Assembly (NCBI GenBank): GCA_903831455.1 | Contig: CAIKXV010000057.1 | Span: forward strand, 1-37,874 | DNA: 37,874 nt | From: an uncultured Pseudomonadota bacterium | GTDB lineage: Bacteria > Pseudomonadota > Gammaproteobacteria > Burkholderiales > CAIKXV01 | Direction of reading: 5' to 3' | In this document: piece after piece, positions 6,380 to 13,953 of the stretch | How positions within the stretch are numbered: the first letter of the stretch is position 1 | How the letters are laid out: the number at the start of each line of letters is the position of its first letter | Notes under the pieces: model-generated | Databases searched by the model: none | What the model was told of the DNA's origin: nothing | What the model saw: the letters and a program-made list of their open reading frames with translations, nothing else | Translations under genes and position numbers: made by a program

Positions 6380-9300
6380 TTAGCGGAACGAGGTGACCGA
6401 AGGCGCTGTCGGACGCATCGCGCCGGTGCAGACGTCAGCTCCGTCGGCGGGCAGTGGGTCGCGCAGCAGCCACTCGATCGGCGTGGTGACGAGCGAGCCC
6501 AGGAAGCGCGCGACGGTCGCGGGAATCGAGCCGTCGGGCAGCCCGATCCGGAAGTCGTCGACGCGGCCGGAGACTTCCACCGGGGTCTGCAGGCTGAAGA
6601 ACTGCGCCTGCTTGGGCCTGGGCTGCATGCGCAGGGCCAGTGATCCGTTGCGCAGGTCAACGCTCGCGCGACCGCGGGCGCGCAGCCGCGTGCTGTCGAC
6701 GACCATCAGTTCCTCGCGCAGCCGTCCCGCGCGCAGGTCGAAGTGTCCGACCGCACAGTTGATCCTCGAGGCGGCGGCCGGGTCCAGCGCCGGGAGCATC
6801 GCGACGAAGACGTTGACGGCCCAGAGGTCGAAGAGGCCCGCCATGAGGTCGACCGGCCACACCGCCACGTCGATGCGGCCGTCGCCCTGCGCGAGCAGCC
6901 GGTCGAGGGGCGCGGTGGATACGAGGTCGGCATGGACGCTGAAGCGCCCGTGCGCATGGGCGTCGGGCCGAAGTCGCCGCGCCAGCACGCCGTAGTCGAA
7001 GCGATCGATCCGCACCCGCGCGTCGACCCGGGCATCCACGTCGCCGGGCAACGGCTCGTAGTCCACGGCGATGCGGGCCTCGCCGCCCGGAAGGGCCACG
7101 CGCACGGGATCGACCCGCAGTCGTGCCGAGTCGAGGTGGATCGAGACCTCGCCGCGACCCAGGCGATCGGAGCCGGAACGCACCTCGTCGACGCTCACGC
7201 GCACGCGTGCGTCCTGGCGCATCAGTGCCGACCTGGAGAGCAGGCGCTGGCCTTCGCGAGCCGCCGCGGCGGCCTCCTCGAGCGCGTGCGTGGCGGTCTT
7301 CTCGTCGGGTCGGGCGGTGACCTTCGTCGCGCCCGCGGGCGCCCGAGGACTGCGGTGCGTGGCCTGCCACTTGCCGATCGGGAAATCGTCGAGATCCAGG
7401 ACCGGGGCGCGAAGCTCGAACCGGATGCGCGGGCGCGCCGCCGCGAGATCCAGTTCGCCGGAACCCTGCAGTCGGGTCGACCCCCGGGTCACCGCGAGCG
7501 AATCGAGCCGGTAGCCCCCGGCTGCGGCCGACAGCTGCGCGTCCAGCGACCATGGGCCCCAGGGCGGCAGCGCTACCCGGGCGAGCGGGTCGAGGCGATC
7601 GAGGCGAGGACCGGAGGCACGCAGGGTCAGGCGGGCCGCGCCGCGACCCATGGGGGCCTGCGCGAGACCCTCGAGGTCGAGGCGGGAGTCGAGCGCGGTG
7701 GCCGACAGTGCGAACGGAAGCGCTGCGCCGGGGCGCGCGAACTGCTCGAGGGTGGCGCTGCGCATCTGCACCTCGACCGGCGTGCGGTCGATCGCCGCTG
7801 CGAGCCGCACCAGCAGCGGCGCGCCCGGCGCGACGGCAAGGGTGCCACGCTCGAGCGCCAGCCGGGCGAGCACGGCACCGGTGTGCGATCGCGGCGCCCA
7901 CTCGCCGCCGCGCAGCTGCGCGTGCACGGAGGAGTGTGCGAGCAGCTCGGACAGCGTCGAGCCGCGCAGGGAAGCTTCGGCCTCGACGTCGTCGATGCGG
8001 GCGTGCTGCCCCTCCGCCACGCCCAGGCGTGCGAGCAGCGCCCCTGCGTCCAGCTGCCGGGTCGAGAGCTGCAGGCGCAGGTCCGGGAGCGGGCCCCGGA
8101 GGTTTGCCGACAGCTGGCCCGTGAACGGAACGCTCGCGAGCGTGAAGGCCAGCGGGGTCGGTGCGATCCGGCCATCGTGCAGGCGTGCGCGCAGGTGCAG
8201 GTCGTCGACCTGTACCGGCCCGACCCGTGCGCGGGCGAGTGCGAGGTCCACCTCGGCGTCGACCAGCGGTACCTCGCGCGGGAGCAGGGGCAGCCTCAGT
8301 GCGGCCTCGAAGCCGGCGCCCGGTGCACGCGGGGGGCTGGGCGGCAGCAGCGAGCGCAGTTCGTCCACGTCGAGCGACTGCACCTTCAGGCGCGCCTGCA
8401 GCCGGTGGTGGGGGGAGCCCGGAGCGCCTTCGCGGCTCGCCTCGCCCGTGGCGTGCAGGGATCCCAGCGTCAGCAGCAGGTCGTGCAGGTCTGTCCGGTC
8501 CGCCCGGGTGTCGACACGGCCCCGGAGGTCGAGCGGCACCGACGCGTCCGGCGACAGGCCGAGCCAGCGACCGACGCGACCGGCCCGCGGCGCGCCCAGC
8601 GCGAAGCGCAGCGACAGCGCGTGGTTCTTCGCCTCCCCGGCACCCAGTCCCGACCACTCGCCCACCAGCGAGGCGCGCGCGCCCGAAGCGTCGGCCTGCA
8701 GGTCGAACCGCGCGCGTCCTTCGTGCGCGAGGGTCCCGAGGTCGCTGCCCTCCAGGCGCGCGGTGAAGGGCTCGGACAGCAGCGCGCCGCGCGCCTGCCC
8801 GCTCACGCCGCGGCCGGAGGGCTTCGCCACCTCGAGGCGGTCGAGCCGCAACTGGACCGGGCGACCGCCCTCGAGGTTGCCGTAGGTGAGTTCTGCCGCC
8901 TCGACCTCGAGCCGTGCCGAGAGGTCGCGGGCGATATCGCCTACGGTCGCCCCGCGTCCCTCCAGCTGGACGGCCAGTCGGCCGACCCGACCGTCCAGCC
9001 CTTCGATGCCGGTCAGCAGCGCACCGAGCGCGCCCAGCGGGCTGTCCACCGTGCCGAGTCGCAGGCGCATGTGCGGGCGCGTGCCCGACGCGTCCGCGAG
9101 GAACTCGCCGGTCAGTCGTGCTCCCGCCAGCGTGGCCTCCACCGGCGTGTGGAGTCGACCGCCGCCCAGGCGCAGCCCCAGCTTCGCGTCGCGCGCCTCT
9201 CCCGGCAGGCTCAGCCATTGCCCGACCGCGAGGGTGACGTCGGCGTCCAGGTCGCGCAGCCGCGCGAGGTCGACCGTTGTCCGGGAGAGTTCGCGCCAGG

Positions 9301-10468
9301 TGTCGAGCAGGGAGCGCGGCGCCTGCGTGGTCTCGGGGCGGCCGAGGAAGGGACGCAGGTCGAGCGTGGGTAGCGTCAACTCGCCGCTGATCCGCGGCCT
9401 TGCCCCCCGGGTGTCCACGTGCAGTTGCCCGTCGAGGGTGGTCGCACCCATCGCGCCGCTGATCGCCTCGATGGCGACCGTGCCCGGGGCCTGCCGCAGC
9501 CGGAAGGCGAGGCGAGTGGCGCCGACGGGCGGGAATCGGGTCTGCAGCAGGCGCTCGAGTTGCGACAGGTCTGCCGTCCGAAGCGATACGGACAGGTCGG
9601 TGTGCATCCCGGTCTCGCCCGGGGCGAGCAGGCCCCGCACGGCGCCGTCCAGTCGCAGGTCGGTGCCGGCGAAAGACAGCGCGAGGGCGAAGGGCCACTG
9701 GGCATCCGGGCTCGAGAGTCGGGCGAGCGGACCGCCGTCGATCCGCATCGAGTAGGGAAAGCTCTCGTCGACCCGTCCGACGACACGGATCGACAGCGGG
9801 CTCTCGCCGCTTCCGGTGGCCTCCAGCCGGTCGAGGTCGAACGAGCGCTCGTGGCCCCGCGGGTCGACCATGCGCAGTTCGATCCTCTCGAGCAGGACGC
9901 GCTCGAGCCGAAGGGCAGCGACGGCCGAGCCGACCGCGGCTGCATCGTCCGGTGCGCCGGGCGCTGTGCCCGGCGCGCTTGCGGCCGCCCGCGAGGGGGG
10001 ACTCGCAGGGGCGGGGGTGGCGCGGATGTCGGTCCGTTGCCAGTTGCCGAGGCCATCGGCGCGCCGCACCAGCCGGACCTGCAGGTCTCGGGCACTGAAG
10101 TCGCGGACGACCAGCACCCGGCGCAGCAGCGGCAGCAGGTCGAGTTCGAGGCGAGCGGCGCCCAGCACCGCGAGATCCGGGCCGTCGAAGCCGGGCGGAT
10201 TGCCGATGCGCAGGCGCGACAACTCGGCGGACGGACGCAGCGACAGGTGGAGCCGTGCATCGCCGTCGATGCTGACCGGCCGCCCCAGGGTCCGGGCGAT
10301 GGATGCGGCCAGCGGCTCGCGCAGTAACCCCGCGTCGAACGACAGGCCGGTCCAGGCGAACGCCAGCAGCCCGCCGGTCAGCGCGAGCAGGATCGCGGCG
10401 CGTCGCCGCCAGCGACGACGGGGCGGGCCGGCGGGGGCTGCGGTCGGGGGGCGGGAAGCAGGGGTCAC
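6380..10468 (-). CDS. AsmA-family inner-membrane protein (very large)
   Basis: About 1,362 residues with a single N-terminal signal anchor (AILLALTGGLLAFAWTGLSF) preceded by an Arg-rich stretch. A long periplasmic body of beta-repeat character follows. The N-terminal segment has GRPVSIDGDARL and RIGNPPGF, typical of AsmA. The C-terminal AsmA domain has GHFDLRAGRL, VVDSTRLRARGRASVDLRNGSLALRM and a GLPDGS-type ending. AsmA-like proteins are thought to form periplasmic bridges that move phospholipid between the membranes, from studies of TamB, YhdP and relatives. The start is uncertain: GTG 10468 is chosen, but the frame is open to GTG 10498 and TTG 10540, none with a good ribosome binding site. 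The TAXI gene follows 30 bp later. The gene is divergent from phnA. Confidence 0.88.
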   Translation of the reverse strand: MTPASRPPTAAPAGPPRRRWRRRAAILLALTGGLLAFAWTGLSFDAGLLREPLAASIARTLGRPVSIDGDARLHLSLRPSAELSRLRIGNPPGFDGPDLAVLGAARLELDLLPLLRRVLVVRDFSARDLQVRLVRRADGLGNWQRTDIRATPAPASPPSRAAASAPGTAPGAPDDAAAVGSAVAALRLERVLLERIELRMVDPRGHERSFDLDRLEATGSGESPLSIRVVGRVDESFPYSMRIDGGPLARLSSPDAQWPFALALSFAGTDLRLDGAVRGLLAPGETGMHTDLSVSLRTADLSQLERLLQTRFPPVGATRLAFRLRQAPGTVAIEAISGAMGATTLDGQLHVDTRGARPRISGELTLPTLDLRPFLGRPETTQAPRSLLDTWRELSRTTVDLARLRDLDADVTLAVGQWLSLPGEARDAKLGLRLGGGRLHTPVEATLAGARLTGEFLADASGTRPHMRLRLGTVDSPLGALGALLTGIEGLDGRVGRLAVQLEGRGATVGDIARDLSARLEVEAAELTYGNLEGGRPVQLRLDRLEVAKPSGRGVSGQARGALLSEPFTARLEGSDLGTLAHEGRARFDLQADASGARASLVGEWSGLGAGEAKNHALSLRFALGAPRAGRVGRWLGLSPDASVPLDLRGRVDTRADRTDLHDLLLTLGSLHATGEASREGAPGSPHHRLQARLKVQSLDVDELRSLLPPSPPRAPGAGFEAALRLPLLPREVPLVDAEVDLALARARVGPVQVDDLHLRARLHDGRIAPTPLAFTLASVPFTGQLSANLRGPLPDLRLQLSTRQLDAGALLARLGVAEGQHARIDDVEAEASLRGSTLSELLAHSSVHAQLRGGEWAPRSHTGAVLARLALERGTLAVAPGAPLLVRLAAAIDRTPVEVQMRSATLEQFARPGAALPFALSATALDSRLDLEGLAQAPMGRGAARLTLRASGPRLDRLDPLARVALPPWGPWSLDAQLSAAAGGYRLDSLAVTRGSTRLQGSGELDLAAARPRIRFELRAPVLDLDDFPIGKWQATHRSPRAPAGATKVTARPDEKTATHALEEAAAAAREGQRLLSRSALMRQDARVRVSVDEVRSGSDRLGRGEVSIHLDSARLRVDPVRVALPGGEARIAVDYEPLPGDVDARVDARVRIDRFDYGVLARRLRPDAHAHGRFSVHADLVSTAPLDRLLAQGDGRIDVAVWPVDLMAGLFDLWAVNVFVAMLPALDPAAASRINCAVGHFDLRAGRLREELMVVDSTRLRARGRASVDLRNGSLALRMQPRPKQAQFFSLQTPVEVSGRVDDFRIGLPDGSIPATVARFLGSLVTTPIEWLLRDPLPADGADVCTGAMRPTAPSVTSFR

Positions 10469-10589
10469 GGCCGGTGGAGACGAGGGTTGCCGGTGCACCC
10501 GGGCGGCTCGGCCCCGGGGGGCGCTCCCCCCGGAGGCCAAGCGGGGAAAAAGGCTACCATGCGCGGGTCGGGGACAGGGTCGGCAGGGG

Positions 10590-10623
10590 CCGTCATGAGG
10601 GTGTCACCCGGCCGCCTCATGCT
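10590..10623 (+). promoter_or_regulatory. Pho-box-like pair and -10 for phnA
   Basis: CCGTCAT (10590-10596) and GTGTCAC (10601-10607) form an 11-bp-step direct repeat with a 4-bp spacer. CATGCT (10618-10623) follows exactly 10 nt later as a possible -10. The layout is the same as in the two Pho-like promoters near 3.6 kb, though with two units instead of three. The predicted start near 10630 is only about 6 nt before the phnA ATG. A second possible -10, TACCAT at 10555-10560, lies upstream without a recognisable -35. Confidence 0.55.
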
Positions 10624-10635
10624 CGGGTCATACAC

Positions 10636-11859
10636 ATGGATACGCAGATCGAAGTGAACGGGCGGCGCTATCGCGCCCCGGACCGACCCACCGTCGTGGT
10701 GTGCATCGACGGATGCGAGTTCGACTACATCACGCACGCGGCGCAGGCCGGGGTCGCGCCCTGGTTCGCGCGCGTGCTGGCCACGGGGACGGCACTGCGT
10801 GCCGACAGCGTGGTTCCCACCTTCACCAACCCGAACAACCTGTCCATCGTCACCGGCGTGCCGCCGGCGGTCCACGGCATCTGCGGGAACTACTTCCTCG
10901 ACCGCGAGGCGGGTGTCGAGACGATGATGAACGACCCGCGGTTCCTCCGGTGCGGGACGATCCTCGCGGCCTTCGCCGATGCCGGCGGGCGCGTGGCGGT
11001 GGTCACGGCCAAGGACAAGTTGCGCGGCCTGCTGGGGCATCGCATGAAGGGGGTGTGCTTCTCGGCCGAGCGTGCCGACCGGGTGACACCCGAGGAGAAC
11101 GGGATCGACGACGCGCTGTCGCTCGCCGGCATGGCGGTGCCGTCGGTCTACAGCGCCGAACTGAGCGAGTTCGTGTTCGCGGCGGGCGTCGGCCTGATGA
11201 AACGGATGCGACCCGACATCATGTACCTGTCCACGACCGACTACATCCAGCACAAGGCCGCCCCCGGAAGCGCGACCGCCAACGCCTTCTACGCGATGAT
11301 GGACCGCTACCTCGGAGAACTGGAGGCCGCAGGGGCGCGCATCGCGGTGACGGCCGACCACGGCATGAACGCCAAGACCCGGCCGGATGGCGAGCCGGAC
11401 GTCATCTACCTGCAGGACCGCCTCGACGAGGCCTTCGGGTCGCAGTCCACCCGCGTGATCCTGCCGATCACCGATCCGTACGTGGTGCACCACGGAGCGC
11501 TCGGCTCGTTCGCGACCGTCTACACCCGGACGCCCGACGCCGCCCGCGAGGTGCTCGGTTTCATCGAGCGCCTGCCCGGCGTCGACTCCGCCCTCGATCG
11601 CGACACCGCCTGCGCCCGATTCGAACTGCCGCCCGACCGCGTCGGCGATGTCGTCGTGGTCTCGGCCCGCCATGTCGTCATCGGCACCAGCCGCAGCCGT
11701 CACGACCTGTCCGGCCTCGATGAGCCGCTGCGGTCCCATGGCGGGATCACGGAGCAGGAGGTCCCGCTGCTCGTGAATGCGCCGGGCGGGGCGATTCCCG
11801 GTCGCGAGCGCCATCGCAACTTCGACATCTTCGATGTCGTGCTCAACCACGCCCGCTGA
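10636..11859 (+). CDS. phnA: Phosphonoacetate hydrolase
   Basis: This zinc enzyme of the alkaline phosphatase superfamily cleaves the C-P bond of phosphonoacetate to give acetate and phosphate. The 407-residue length equals that of the Pseudomonas enzyme as I recall it. The metal ligands and nucleophile are visible in order: Asp25 (VVVCIDGCEFD), Thr64 (PTFTNPNNLS), Asp202 and His206 (STTDYIQHK), Asp241-His242 (TADHGMN) and His368 (LRSHGG). The frame is open further upstream, but ATG 10636 gives the family N-terminus. No ribosome binding site precedes it. A Pho-box-like repeat lies just upstream, and a Bug-type binding protein follows 40 bp downstream, probably in the same operon. No LysR-type PhnR regulator or PhnB transporter is adjacent. 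Other phosphonopyruvate/nucleotide-hydrolase relatives share the fold, but the length and motif match is good. Confidence 0.9.
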   Translation: MDTQIEVNGRRYRAPDRPTVVVCIDGCEFDYITHAAQAGVAPWFARVLATGTALRADSVVPTFTNPNNLSIVTGVPPAVHGICGNYFLDREAGVETMMNDPRFLRCGTILAAFADAGGRVAVVTAKDKLRGLLGHRMKGVCFSAERADRVTPEENGIDDALSLAGMAVPSVYSAELSEFVFAAGVGLMKRMRPDIMYLSTTDYIQHKAAPGSATANAFYAMMDRYLGELEAAGARIAVTADHGMNAKTRPDGEPDVIYLQDRLDEAFGSQSTRVILPITDPYVVHHGALGSFATVYTRTPDAAREVLGFIERLPGVDSALDRDTACARFELPPDRVGDVVVVSARHVVIGTSRSRHDLSGLDEPLRSHGGITEQEVPLLVNAPGGAIPGRERHRNFDIFDVVLNHAR

Positions 11860-11899
11860 TGAGCGGGCGATCGTGCATTGCCGACCAGGGAGATCCCGC

Positions 11900-12898
11900 G
11901 TGAGAGCCAGCCGCCTGCAGCCATGTCTACGTGTCGCGTCCGTCGCCGGGCTCCTGCCCGCCCTGCTGTTGCCGGCGTGCGCGTGGTCGCAGGACTGGCC
12001 TGCCCCCAATCGTCCGCTGCGGCTGCTCGTGGGTTTCCCGCCCGGCGGGTCCACCGACCTGCTCTCGCGCAACCTCGCGGCCAAGCTGTCGGAGCAGACC
12101 GGAGCCCAGGTGCTGATCGACAACCGCGCCGGCGCGGCCGGCAACCTCGCGTCCGAACTCACGGCCCGCGCGAATCCGGATGGCTACACGCTGCTGATGG
12201 CCACCGTGAGCAGCCATGCGATCAACCCGGCGATCTATCGCAAGCTCGCCTTCGATCCGATCCGCGATTTCACCCCGGTGTCGCAGGTTGCCTCGTATCC
12301 GCTGATCCTCGCGGTGAATCCCGCCGTCGGCGCCAGGACGGTGAAGGAACTGCTGGCGGTGGCGCGGGCCAAGCCGGGAGCGCTCAATTTTTCCTCGTCG
12401 GGCAACGGTTCGCCGGGCCATCTGGCTGGCGAACTGTTCAAGATGCTCGGCGGGGTGCAGATGACCCACGTGCCCTACAAGGGCGGCTCGCCGGCCACGG
12501 CGGCGGTGCTGTCCAACGAAGCGCAACTCATCTTCGCGACGCTGCCGGCGATGATCGGCTTCGTGAAAAGCGGGAAGCTGGTCGGCATGGGCATGACCAC
12601 GGCGCGCCGCTCGCCGGCGATGCCCGACGTGCCGACGATCGCCGAGGCGGGCGTGCCGAAGTTCGAGGTGAGTTCCTGGGCGGGCATCGTCGGCCCGGCC
12701 GGCATGCCGCGCGAGCGCGTCGCGCAGATCCACGCGGCGATCGTCCGTGCGCTGGGCGCCGCCGATCTTCGTGACCGGCTCGCATCGGAAGGGGCCGAGG
12801 CGATCGGCAGCGCGCCTTCGGCGTTCGCGGCCTTCATGAAGACCGAGGCCGCGCAGTGGGCTCGCGTGGTGCGCGAGGCCAAGGCACAGGTGGATTGA
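11900..12898 (+). CDS. Bug/TctC-family periplasmic binding protein (phnA-linked)
   Basis: A 332-residue tripartite tricarboxylate transporter receptor. A signal peptide (VASVAGLLPALLLPACAWSQ) precedes the mature start. Family motifs follow: RLLVGFPPGGSTDLLSRN, VLIDNRAGAAGNLAS, DGYTLLMATVSSHAINPAIY and THVPYKGGSPA. The start is GTG 11900 with GGGAG upstream; earlier in-frame starts overlap phnA and lack a signal sequence. The signal contains a Cys close to the cleavage site (LLPAC), so it could be a lipoprotein, though the lipobox is imperfect. Bug proteins bind carboxylic acids, and co-location with phnA suggests phosphonoacetate or another carboxylated phosphonate as ligand. No TctA/TctB membrane genes are nearby, as is common for this family in Burkholderiales. 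Confidence 0.9.
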   Translation: MRASRLQPCLRVASVAGLLPALLLPACAWSQDWPAPNRPLRLLVGFPPGGSTDLLSRNLAAKLSEQTGAQVLIDNRAGAAGNLASELTARANPDGYTLLMATVSSHAINPAIYRKLAFDPIRDFTPVSQVASYPLILAVNPAVGARTVKELLAVARAKPGALNFSSSGNGSPGHLAGELFKMLGGVQMTHVPYKGGSPATAAVLSNEAQLIFATLPAMIGFVKSGKLVGMGMTTARRSPAMPDVPTIAEAGVPKFEVSSWAGIVGPAGMPRERVAQIHAAIVRALGAADLRDRLASEGAEAIGSAPSAFAAFMKTEAAQWARVVREAKAQVD

Positions 12899-12961
12899 AA
12901 CCCGGCGGGGCTCCGGCCGGCCGGCTCGCCGGCTCGGCGGGCTGCCCGGGATTCTCGACGG

Positions 12962-13071
12962 CGCCCGCGCGCGGGCGAACGGCGGCTCGCTCCGGCAGAC
13001 GCCGTGCCGCCGCCGCCCGGGCAGTCGATGGCTCGCCGGGCGGGTCGCAGCAGCGAGCCCGCACGCGCGGG
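12962..13071. other. Convergent intergenic region with GC hairpins
   Basis: Between the stops of the Bug gene (12898) and the class II aldolase gene (13073) lie 174 bp without a convincing gene. A perfect 16-bp palindrome, CGCCCGCGCGCGGGCG, spans 12962-12977. A short hairpin, CCCGC with GCGGG around ACGC, spans 13058-13071 directly after the aldolase stop. Neither has a T-tract; they may act as weak terminators. Confidence 0.35.
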
Positions 13072-13072
13072 A

Positions 13073-13840
13073 TCAGTCGCGATACGACGGGTCGAGGCGG
13101 TCGGCCTGCCGGATGCAGGCGGCCCAGCTGCGGGCGCGGTTGGCCAGGCGATCCGGGGACTGCGCCTGGATGAGCGCGTGCCGGCAGACCTCCTCGTCGA
13201 TCAGCGTGACCTCGGATCCGCCCGCCAGCGCGTTGATCTGCCCCTTGCAGGCCATCTCCATGTAGTGGTGCTCGAAGAACGCGTCGGCCACCGACTCCCC
13301 GCAGACGAGCACGCCGTGGTTGCGCAGCAGCATGATCGACTGGCTGCCCAGGCTCTCCAGGAGCGGCGCCCGCTGCGCCATGTCGAACTCGAAGCCGCCG
13401 AAGGTGTGGTACGCGATGCGCCCGTAGAAGGTGGCGGCGTGCTGGTTGATCATCAGCAGCCCGTGCTTCTGCGAGGACACGCCCATGTTGGCGGGCGTGT
13501 GGGTATGGAATACCGCGTGGAGATCGGGCCGCGCCCCGAGCACCCCGGCGTGGATCACCAGGCCTCCGCCCCGCAGGCGCGGGCTGTCCTGCTGCGGATG
13601 GCCGTCGAAGTCGAACTTGAGCAGCGAGGACGCGGTCACTTCCTCGAACATCATGTTGGGCGGCTTGATCAGCAGGTGCTGCGGTTCCCCGGGGACGCGC
13701 GCGGACAGGTGGTTGAGTGCGAGGTCGTTCGCGCCGTAGTGGGCGAGCAGGCGGTAGCAGGCGGCCAGCTCGATGCGCAGGTCCCACTCCTCGCGCGAGA
13801 CGCGCTCGCGCACGGCGGATGGGTTGACGGGTGTATCCAT
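13073..13840 (-). CDS. Class II aldolase/adducin-family protein
   Basis: A 255-residue zinc protein of the fuculose-phosphate aldolase/adducin fold. The zinc histidines His112 and His114 lie in VFHTHTPANMG and His175 in LLRNHGVLVCG. The body matches the decarboxylase-like branch of the family (LALNHLSARVPG, IKPPNMMFEEV). Members cleave or decarboxylate hydroxy-keto acids; without the substrate-specific residues, the reaction cannot be stated. ATG 13840 follows GGAGGACCGA, a good ribosome binding site, and a -10-like TAGGAT lies at 13894-13889. It is downstream of the ABC exporter on the same strand, but with its own likely promoter. It probably acts in the cytoplasm on a sugar acid or short hydroxy acid. 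Confidence 0.88.
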   Translation of the reverse strand: MDTPVNPSAVRERVSREEWDLRIELAACYRLLAHYGANDLALNHLSARVPGEPQHLLIKPPNMMFEEVTASSLLKFDFDGHPQQDSPRLRGGGLVIHAGVLGARPDLHAVFHTHTPANMGVSSQKHGLLMINQHAATFYGRIAYHTFGGFEFDMAQRAPLLESLGSQSIMLLRNHGVLVCGESVADAFFEHHYMEMACKGQINALAGGSEVTLIDEEVCRHALIQAQSPDRLANRARSWAACIRQADRLDPSYRD

Positions 13841-13888
13841 TCGGTCCTCCGGACGGTGGCGCGGCCGACGGTCGCCACGCGCAGCCGC

Positions 13889-13894
13889 ATCCTA
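13889..13894 (-). promoter_or_regulatory. -10-like TAGGAT upstream of the class II aldolase gene
   Basis: Reading leftward, the stretch is GGTAGGATGCGGC. The hexamer lies 48 bp before the start codon, so the leader would be about 40 nt. No clear -35 is seen. It resembles the other TANNAT elements with GC-rich discriminators in this window. Confidence 0.35.
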
Positions 13895-13953
13895 CCGCCA
13901 CCGGCAGGGGGACGACAGAGGCTCCCTGCCTCGGGTGTCCTCGCCCCACCGCC

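Noticed and set aside
6657-9698. Very long open frames in other registers and strands over the AsmA gene
   Set aside because: They are high-GC shadows: Arg/Pro/Gly/Ala-rich low-complexity translations without domains, while the AsmA frame has conserved motifs at both ends.
12962-12977. 16-bp GC palindrome as an operator
   Set aside because: It lies between convergent stop codons and consists only of G and C, so structure or chance in a GC-rich genome explains it better.
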